This document shows positions 7,608 to 13,197 of a stretch of DNA of 19,354 nucleotides, piece by piece. Source of the stretch: JBFWIW01 sp050253535 (GTDB lineage Bacteria; Bacillota; Clostridia; Oscillospirales; Oscillospiraceae); the NCBI GenBank assembly GCA_050253535.1, contig JBFWIW010000059.1:1-19354 (forward strand), in the 5' to 3' direction. The translations under genes and the position numbers were made by a program. Numbering within the stretch: the stretch's first letter is position 1; each line of letters starts with the position of its first letter. A model generated the notes under the pieces. That model saw only the letters and a list, made by a program, of their open reading frames with translations. It had not been told where the DNA came from and did no database searches.

Positions 7608-8390
7608 CTAACGGTTCGCTTTATAGGCAAAAAGCGCAGAAATCTCGCCTGAGACAGAGAGAAGCTCCGGCACAAGCAGCTTTATGGCGTCGTGCGTGAG
7701 TCTTGATACCGGTCCCGAGACCGAGATGGCGGCAATATACCTGCCGTTATAGTCCCGTATTCCGACGGCGACACATCGCGCCCCCAACTCGCATTCTTCG
7801 TTGTCGAGCGCGTAACCGTGCTCCGTGGCATCGCGCACGGCAAGCAGCAGCTCCCTGGCGGTCGAGACGGTCATCGGCGTAAATTTGACGTTGTCGACCT
7901 CGTTAAAATAACTCAGAACGGCCTGTTCCGAACGATTTGTCAGAAAAATCTTCCCGCTGCCGGTACAGTAGAGCGGCGCGCGCTTTCCGAGCCGCTGGCG
8001 TATCTGAAGCATCCCGTCAGGCCCGTCGATTACGTCCATATAGACGACTTCTCCCGCCTCCTCAATGGAGAGGCATACGGACTCGCGCGTCAGATCCGCT
8101 ATCCGCCTGAGATATGGGCGCACTATCCGTAATAGATCATTCTGTGCGCGTATCTGGTTGCCTATCTGCATGAACTTGAGCGAGAGCGTATATTTGAGCG
8201 TGTCAGGATCCTGGTTGGCGTATCCATAAGCGACGAGCGTCTGCACCAGGCGGAGAGCCGTGCTCTGCGGCATTTTTACTGCTGCGGCAATATCGACGAG
8301 GCGCATAGGGCCCGCACCCGAGGACAGTGCCTCGATTACCTGAAGAACTTTTTCGACTGACTGATTAAGTTTAAGACTTTTAGGCTCCAT
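7608..8390 (-). CDS. IclR-family transcriptional regulator
   Basis: A 260-residue regulator with the two standard IclR parts. The N-terminal winged helix-turn-helix covers about residues 8-70 (SVEKVLQVIEAL, LVDIAAAVKMPQSTALRLVQTL). The effector domain runs from about 80 to 255, with PLYCTGSGKIFLT and GYALDNEECELGARCVAVGIRDYNG. It is divergent from a D-2-hydroxyacid dehydrogenase with 173 bp between the start codons and facing promoters (8424-8452, 8484-8512), the usual layout for a local regulator that also controls itself. Known IclR proteins near oxoacid genes, such as AllR in E. coli, sense glyoxylate or related small acids. Given the neighbours, a pyruvate- or glyoxylate-like effector is a reasonable guess but not shown by sequence. 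The start ATG has a weak AAAGG site. Confidence 0.9.
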   Translation of the reverse strand: MEPKSLKLNQSVEKVLQVIEALSSGAGPMRLVDIAAAVKMPQSTALRLVQTLVAYGYANQDPDTLKYTLSLKFMQIGNQIRAQNDLLRIVRPYLRRIADLTRESVCLSIEEAGEVVYMDVIDGPDGMLQIRQRLGKRAPLYCTGSGKIFLTNRSEQAVLSYFNEVDNVKFTPMTVSTARELLLAVRDATEHGYALDNEECELGARCVAVGIRDYNGRYIAAISVSGPVSRLTHDAIKLLVPELLSVSGEISALFAYKANR

Positions 8391-8423
8391 AACCCGTACC
8401 TTTCGCGTTAAGTTTTGTTGTTT

Positions 8424-8452
8424 ATTCTACAATCATTATGCTACAAAAGCAA
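8424..8452 (-). promoter_or_regulatory. Promoter of the IclR gene with direct-repeat operator candidate
   Basis: TTGCTT (8447-8452), a 17-bp spacer and TAGAAT (8424-8429) read leftward. Two direct copies of TTATnCTACAA (8422-8432 and 8436-8446, 14-bp period) cover the -10 box and spacer. A regulator bound there would block this promoter, consistent with autoregulation. Confidence 0.6.
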
Positions 8453-8483
8453 GGGGAATCTACATTTTCTTTAGCTATAGTGA

Positions 8484-8512
8484 TTGACTTTTGCCACATC
8501 GAATGTTATAGT
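8484..8512 (+). promoter_or_regulatory. SigA-type promoter of the hydroxyacid dehydrogenase
   Basis: TTGACT (8484-8489), a 17-bp spacer and TATAGT (8507-8512) read rightward, giving a leader of about 45 bases before ATG 8564. The ten bases GATTGACTTT around the -35 are identical to those in the hydrolase-operon promoter at 11321-11330. Confidence 0.75.
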
Positions 8513-8563
8513 ACCACTGATATATCCTTACATATAATCAAAAATACTAAGGAGGACTATTCA

Positions 8564-9553
8564 ATGAAATTTGTAGCAGTTGATTCTCATCTTGGTTATA
8601 ACAGCGATTATTCCGACCTCATCGAGGTTCTCGAGAAAAACGGTATCGAGTATGTCCCCGCCACCGCTAAGACCGATGAAGAAGTTATTGAAGCTTGCAA
8701 GGGCGCCGATGCAGTCGGTTCCATTTATTCCGATATGAACGAGTATGTCTGTGCCAACATTCCCAGCGTCAAGGTCATGGTCCGTTACGGTATTGGATAC
8801 GACAACTTTAACGTTGAAGCCGCGACAAAGAACGGTATCTATTGCTGCAATATTCCTGATTACTGCACCGAAGAGGTTGCGTCCTCCTCTCTCGCCCACA
8901 TGATGAACGCTATGAGAAAAATTTGCTACCTTGACAGACAGACAAGAAAAGGTAACTGGAACAGCAGCAATTACTCATATGAAGTGCATCGCCCGAGCTG
9001 TATGACAGTTGGTATCATATCCTTCGGCAAGATAGCCCGGAAGTTCTCCGAGTACTGCAAGGCCCTCGGCATGCGCATCATTGCGAGTGACCCGTATCTC
9101 CCGGCCGAAGTTTTCGCGCAGTATGGCGTCGAGTCCGTTTCTCTTGAGGAAGTGTACAAGCAGTCCGATGTCATCTCCGTCAACTGCCCTCTCTTCCCGG
9201 AAACCTATCACCTCATAAACAAGGAAACCATTAAGATGATGAAGGACAACGTCATCATCGTAAACACAGCCCGCGGCCCCTCGATCTGTCTCGACGATCT
9301 CGTTGAAGCACTGAAGTCCGGCAAAGTCGGAGCGGCCAGCCTCGACGTTTTTGAGGGCGAGCCTATCACTGACCTCAGCCACCCGATGTATGAGCTCGAC
9401 ACCCTCTCCATCACGCCGCATTTCGCCTATTACTCAAAGGAATCCATCCACGAACAGCACGTCAAGATCGGTCAGACCGCAGTCGATGTCTTAAACGGCA
9501 AGGTTCCCTACAACGTTTTAAACGCGAAACAGATTGCCGCGCTCAAAAAGTAA
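8564..9553 (+). CDS. D-2-hydroxyacid dehydrogenase (NAD-dependent)
   Basis: A 329-residue member of the family that reversibly reduces 2-oxoacids to D-2-hydroxyacids (D-lactate, glyoxylate/hydroxypyruvate and phosphoglycerate dehydrogenases). The catalytic triad is complete: Arg237 in NTARGPS, Glu266 in FEGEP and His286 in ITPHFAY. The cofactor loop is unusual. The expected GxGxxG reads SFGKIA (153-158), replacing the first and third glycine, while the acidic residue at the end of the next strand (Asp176) points to NAD rather than NADP. The open frame extends further upstream, but GGAGG six to seven bases before ATG 8564 and a promoter inside the extension fix this start. It is divergent from the IclR gene, which probably controls it. 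Glyoxylate, hydroxypyruvate or pyruvate are the likeliest substrates given the neighbours. Confidence 0.88.
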   Translation: MKFVAVDSHLGYNSDYSDLIEVLEKNGIEYVPATAKTDEEVIEACKGADAVGSIYSDMNEYVCANIPSVKVMVRYGIGYDNFNVEAATKNGIYCCNIPDYCTEEVASSSLAHMMNAMRKICYLDRQTRKGNWNSSNYSYEVHRPSCMTVGIISFGKIARKFSEYCKALGMRIIASDPYLPAEVFAQYGVESVSLEEVYKQSDVISVNCPLFPETYHLINKETIKMMKDNVIIVNTARGPSICLDDLVEALKSGKVGAASLDVFEGEPITDLSHPMYELDTLSITPHFAYYSKESIHEQHVKIGQTAVDVLNGKVPYNVLNAKQIAALKK

Positions 9554-9573
9554 TTTTTAAAATATAAAATCGT

Positions 9574-9621
9574 AAATATGGTGCAGGATGCCACAATCAG
9601 CGTCCTGTACCATATTTTTTT
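9574..9621 (+). terminator. Terminator of the hydroxyacid dehydrogenase
   Basis: An 18-bp stem with two G-T pairs (arms 9574-9591 and 9600-9617) closes on an eight-base loop and is followed by a run of T residues. It begins 20 bases after the stop codon, so the dehydrogenase is transcribed alone and the transporter has its own promoter. Confidence 0.93.
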
Positions 9622-9688
9622 ATTGCATAACGTCTAAATATTTCTATCTTAAACAAAAGAAATATAAACTATTTGTGAACAATTGCCC

Positions 9689-9716
9689 TTGTATTTTTTG
9701 TTATAAGGCATAAAAT
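9689..9716 (+). promoter_or_regulatory. Weak promoter candidate for the CstA-type transporter
   Basis: TTGTAT (9689-9694), a 16-bp spacer and TAAAAT (9711-9716) are the best hexamers I find in the 162-bp gap. The -35 match is poor, so an activator may be needed. A small inverted repeat, GTTATT...AATAAC (9749-9765), lies just before the GGGAGG ribosome binding site. Confidence 0.35.
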
Positions 9717-9783
9717 GTAAACAGTGACAGGAAAGCCGACAGTCTAAAGTTATTCTCAAAATAACAATTCTAGGGAGGTATTT

Positions 9784-11238
9784 ATGGTTACTTTTTTTGT
9801 TGCCTTAGCTCTTCTCATTGTCGGTTATCTGGTATACGGTGCGTTCGTTGAAAAAGTCTTTCATCCCGACGACCGTGCCACCCCTTGCGTCGCACATCCG
9901 GATGGTGTCGACTTCTGCCCCATTCCGAAATGGCGTGCTTTCCTGATCCAACTTCTGAACATTGCCGGCCTAGGCCCGATATTCGGTGCCCTATCCGGCG
10001 CTATCTGGGGGCCTTCAGTCTATCTCTGGATAGTATTCGGTACTATTTTTGCCGGTGCCGTACACGACTATATGGCCGGTATGCTGTCAATAAGGAACGA
10101 CGGCGCTTCCATCTCCGAGATTACCGGCAAATATCTCGGCAACGGTATGAAACAAGTCATGCGCGTATTCAGCGTAGTACTTCTGGTCATGGTCGGCGTA
10201 GTATTTATGGTCGGTTCGGCCGGTCTGCTCGCAAACCTGACCGGCATAACCAAAGCAGTTCTCGTCCTCCTAGTCCTCCTCTATTTCTTCCTCGCTACCC
10301 TTCTGCCGATTGATAAACTCATAGGTCGGCTTTATCCCGTCTTCGGTCTGGTGCTGATAATCATGGCCCTCGGCGTTGGCGGCGGTACCGTCGTCCGCGC
10401 TATCACCGACGGCGCAAATCACCCGATGATTGAACTCACTCTGCAAAATCTCAACGGCAGCGGAAAGGCTATCTGGCCGTTCATGTTCATTACCGTGGCG
10501 TGCGGCGCTATCTCCGGTTTCCACGCAACGCAGTCGCCTCTGATTGCCAGATGCGTAACAAACGAGAAAGAGGGCCGTCATATATTCTACGGTGCCATGG
10601 TCTCCGAAGGCATAATCGCTCTGATCTGGGCGGCTGCCGGTATTGCGTTCTATTATAATAAAGACGCTTCCGTCGGTACTGTTACCGCGGCTCTCGCTGC
10701 TGCCGGCGGCGGTAACTCCACCACCGTTTACGAGATATCCACCGGCCTTCTCGGCAAGGTCGGCGGCATCCTTGCGGTGCTCGGTGTCATCGCCTGCCCG
10801 ATTACTTCCGGAGATACTGCCTTCCGCAGCGCAAGACTAACATTAGCCGACTGGTTTAAGATCGATCAGAAAAACATCGGCAAACGACTTGCCCTCACCA
10901 TACCGCTACTTGCGATCGGCTACCTGATCTCCTTCGTCGACTATGCTGTTGTGTGGCGTTATTTCAGCTGGTCCAACCAGACGCTCGCCATGATTGCCCT
11001 CTGGGCAGCAGCTGTCTACCTTGCTCAGCAGAAGGGTACGTTCTGGATTGCGGCAATCCCGGCAACATTCATGAGCGCCGTTACCATGACTTATTTCTTT
11101 ATGGCGCCTGAGATGTACATAGGGCTTTCCGCAGGCGCGTCATATGCCATTGGCATACTTCTTGCGATCGCGTTCTTCTGCATTTTCTGGTTCCGTACGG
11201 TTGTTCCTTCAAGGAAAGAAACCCTGCACGCGGAATAA
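9784..11238 (+). CDS. cstA: CstA-family transporter (short form)
   Basis: A 484-residue, strongly hydrophobic protein with ten or more membrane segments. It carries the CstA signature: PIPKWRAFLIQLLNIAGLGPIFGALSGA (about residues 47-74), WGPSVYLWIVFGTIFAGAVHDY, and GMLSIRNDGASI followed by GKYLG. CstA and its relative BtsT/YjiY import pyruvate in E. coli, and CstA has also been linked to peptide uptake. Those proteins are about 700 residues, so this is the short form common in Clostridia, lacking the extended C-terminal part. The ATG at 9784 follows GGGAGG. The gene sits between the oxoacid dehydrogenase and the hydrolase-aldolase-carboligase operon, flanked by terminators on both sides, so it is its own unit. 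Pyruvate or a related oxoacid is a likely cargo; amino acid or peptide cargo is the alternative. Confidence 0.88.
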   Translation: MVTFFVALALLIVGYLVYGAFVEKVFHPDDRATPCVAHPDGVDFCPIPKWRAFLIQLLNIAGLGPIFGALSGAIWGPSVYLWIVFGTIFAGAVHDYMAGMLSIRNDGASISEITGKYLGNGMKQVMRVFSVVLLVMVGVVFMVGSAGLLANLTGITKAVLVLLVLLYFFLATLLPIDKLIGRLYPVFGLVLIIMALGVGGGTVVRAITDGANHPMIELTLQNLNGSGKAIWPFMFITVACGAISGFHATQSPLIARCVTNEKEGRHIFYGAMVSEGIIALIWAAAGIAFYYNKDASVGTVTAALAAAGGGNSTTVYEISTGLLGKVGGILAVLGVIACPITSGDTAFRSARLTLADWFKIDQKNIGKRLALTIPLLAIGYLISFVDYAVVWRYFSWSNQTLAMIALWAAAVYLAQQKGTFWIAAIPATFMSAVTMTYFFMAPEMYIGLSAGASYAIGILLAIAFFCIFWFRTVVPSRKETLHAE

Positions 11239-11260
11239 TAAGGTACCACTAAAAGCAACT

Positions 11261-11302
11261 GATAAAATGGGAGACAGCTAAAATGCCGTCTCCCATTTTA
11301 TC
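11261..11302 (+). terminator. Terminator of the CstA-type gene
   Basis: A perfect 15-bp stem (11261-11275 and 11288-11302; GATAAAATGGGAGAC with its complement) encloses a 12-base loop. A/T-rich arm ends make it potentially bidirectional. It starts 22 bases after the transporter stop codon. Confidence 0.85.
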
Positions 11303-11322
11303 ATATCTGAACTTGTGTTCGA

Positions 11323-11351
11323 TTGACTTTAGTATCCCATTGTGCTATATT
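11323..11351 (+). promoter_or_regulatory. Promoter of the hydrolase-aldolase-carboligase operon
   Basis: TTGACT (11323-11328), a 17-bp spacer and TATATT (11346-11351) read rightward, placing the transcript start near 11358. GATTGACTTT at the -35 is shared with the dehydrogenase promoter at 8482-8491. Confidence 0.8.
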
Positions 11352-11369
11352 TTTAATATACGAAATAAT

Positions 11370-11386
11370 ATTTCACATAGTGAAAT
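11370..11386 (+). promoter_or_regulatory. Inverted-repeat operator candidate
   Basis: ATTTCAC and GTGAAAT form a perfect 7-bp inverted repeat around ATA, about 12-28 bases downstream of the predicted transcript start and just before the GAGAGGAG ribosome binding site. The geometry fits a repressor road-block. The palindrome size fits IclR-family sites, so the regulator at 7608-8390 is the obvious candidate. Confidence 0.6.
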
Positions 11387-11403
11387 TTGAGAGGAGAATA
11401 AGC

Positions 11404-12222
11404 TTGGTTAAAATTGCAGCAGTACAGATGTGCGCCGGCCCTTCACCGGAAGACAACCTCAGTCGTATGAAGGAATGTATCTTTAAAGCCGCGTTAACCT
11501 GTCCCGATCTTGACGTTATAATCTTCCCAGAATACTGCTATTTTGTTCCAAACGGCCCCGCGGAGGCCCTAAAAACAGCCGTCACCGTTCCCGGCCCGTT
11601 TACCGATTCCCTCGCCGATTACGCAGTAAAATATAACGTAAACGTCATTTCCGGCAGCTTTCCCGAAAAGGCCGAAAACGGCAAAGTCTATAACTCAATG
11701 GTTTTCATAGACCGCAGCGGTAAAATACTTGAAAAATACAGAAAAATACATCTCATGGTCGGCATGGGATTCGACGAGTCTGAATCCGTCGAATATGGCG
11801 ACCACCTGTCCGTGTTCGACACGGACTTCGGCAGAGTCGGAATGATGGTCTGCTACGACATGCGTTTTCCTGAGCTGGCACGCAGCATGGTGCTTAAGGG
11901 CGCGGACGTTATTTTTGTCGCGTCCTGCTTCCCATCCGGGACACCCCTCCCGCCGCGAACCGATCACTGGGATATCCTCACCCAGAGCACGGCGCTCCTG
12001 AATCTCACCTATACAGTCGCCTGCAACCAGTACGGGCACGTCATACACGACTATCCCTTTGGGCGCACACGCATAGTCGACCCCTGGGGCATCGTCGTTT
12101 CGCAGGCATCCGGTACGGAAGAAATAATCTACGGCACTCTGGATCTTGAATACCAGAAAGCCCGCCGCGAAAGCATCCGCTCTCTTACTAACCGCCGTCC
12201 CGAAATATACGAAAATTTTTAA
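11404..12222 (+). CDS. Carbon-nitrogen hydrolase, omega-amidase (Nit2)-like
   Basis: A 272-residue nitrilase-superfamily hydrolase. The Glu-Lys-Cys triad is visible: Glu43 in FPEYC, Lys114 in YRKIHL and Cys150 in VCYDMRFPELAR. The last motif, together with HWDILTQSTALLN, most resembles omega-amidases (Nit2/YafV), which hydrolyse the amide of 2-oxoglutaramate or 2-oxosuccinamate to the oxoacid and ammonia. I start it at a TTG (11404) because GAGAGGAG lies eight bases upstream and the promoter and operator candidate occupy the upstream extension of the frame. It is the first gene of a three-gene operon; 21 bases separate it from the aldolase. An amide of a hydroxy-oxoacid would give exactly the substrate type of that aldolase, but other amidase substrates remain possible. 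Confidence 0.85.
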   Translation: MVKIAAVQMCAGPSPEDNLSRMKECIFKAALTCPDLDVIIFPEYCYFVPNGPAEALKTAVTVPGPFTDSLADYAVKYNVNVISGSFPEKAENGKVYNSMVFIDRSGKILEKYRKIHLMVGMGFDESESVEYGDHLSVFDTDFGRVGMMVCYDMRFPELARSMVLKGADVIFVASCFPSGTPLPPRTDHWDILTQSTALLNLTYTVACNQYGHVIHDYPFGRTRIVDPWGIVVSQASGTEEIIYGTLDLEYQKARRESIRSLTNRRPEIYENF

Positions 12223-12243
12223 ATATAGAACAGGAGATTCGGT

Positions 12244-13134
12244 ATGAAAGAACTGAAAAAGGGCGTTTTACCCCCAATGATCACCCCATTTACCACGGAA
12301 GGCGACGTGGATTATGCCGCCTTTGAATATAACGTGGCAAAGTGGAACGACAATGATCTTGCTGGTTATCTGGTACTCGGTTCCAACAGCGAGACTGCGT
12401 TCTTAAGCGAAGAGGAAAAAACAGAACTAATAAAGATTACAGTCGCAACCGCAAAAAAAGACCGCTATGTATTGGCCGGCACCGGAATCGAGGGACTGCG
12501 CGAGACGATCCGTTTCACAAACCTCTCGGCTAAACTCGGCGTCGACGCCGCGCTCGTCCTCACCCCCTGCTATTACGACGCCAAGATGGACAGCAAGAAC
12601 CTGATTAAGTACTTCACCGCGCTCGCCGACAACAGCGACATACCCATTCTGATCTATAATGTGCCCAAATTTACGCACGTCAATATCAAGGCCGATGCCG
12701 TAGCGGAACTCTCCCGCCACCCTAACATCATCGGCATGAAGGACAGCCTCGGCGACATCGCACAGATATCCACCTTCCTCAACGTCAAGGACGACAGCTT
12801 CAACGTCATGGTGGGCACCGCATCCGTCTGGTATCCGGCACTCACGCTCGGCATTAAAAACGGCATTCACGCGCTCGCGAACTGCTGCCCTGATCAGTGT
12901 GCCTCAGTCCAGAGGCTTTATGACGCGGGTAAGTTTGACGAGGCGCGCGTACTCCACCAGCGCATACTCCCGATAAACACGGCAGTCACCGGTACCTACG
13001 GCATCCCCGGCCTCAAGCACGCATGCGACCGCATGGGTCTTAAAGGCGGCAAAGTCCGTCTGCCCCTTCTCAACGCATCCGACGACGCAAAGGCCGGCGT
13101 GGACAAGATCCTCGCGAATGCGGGCGTCATCTGA
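12244..13134 (+). CDS. DapA/NAL-family aldolase, 4-hydroxy-2-oxoglutarate aldolase (HOGA1)-type
   Basis: A 296-residue class I aldolase of the dihydrodipicolinate synthase/N-acetylneuraminate lyase family. The Schiff-base Lys166 lies in GMKDSLGD, Tyr138 in IYNVP, and the oxoacid-binding loop is GSNSE (46-50). Several segments closely follow mitochondrial HOGA1 as I remember it: LTPCYYDAKM, SRHPNIIGMKDS and the C-terminal AVTGTYGIPGLK. HOGA1 splits 4-hydroxy-2-oxoglutarate into pyruvate and glyoxylate. True DapA is less likely because the gene lies outside any lysine cluster and has GSNSE rather than the DapA GTTGE loop. AGGAGA lies six bases before the ATG. It is the middle gene of the operon and its products would match the flanking carboligase, dehydrogenase and pyruvate-type transporter. 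Confidence 0.82.
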   Translation: MKELKKGVLPPMITPFTTEGDVDYAAFEYNVAKWNDNDLAGYLVLGSNSETAFLSEEEKTELIKITVATAKKDRYVLAGTGIEGLRETIRFTNLSAKLGVDAALVLTPCYYDAKMDSKNLIKYFTALADNSDIPILIYNVPKFTHVNIKADAVAELSRHPNIIGMKDSLGDIAQISTFLNVKDDSFNVMVGTASVWYPALTLGIKNGIHALANCCPDQCASVQRLYDAGKFDEARVLHQRILPINTAVTGTYGIPGLKHACDRMGLKGGKVRLPLLNASDDAKAGVDKILANAGVI

Positions 13135-13197
13135 GATTAAAAGCTTAAATCACATTGCTTTTATTAATAAAACACTGTAGGAAGAAGGATACATACA

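Noticed and set aside
8438..8563. Upstream extension of the hydroxyacid dehydrogenase frame
   Set aside because: The added 42 residues cover the promoter and leader; GGAGG and the normal family N-terminus support ATG 8564.
11323..11403. Upstream extension of the amidase frame
   Set aside because: It would translate through the promoter and operator candidate; the family N-terminus (VKIAAVQM) and GAGAGGAG fit the TTG at 11404.
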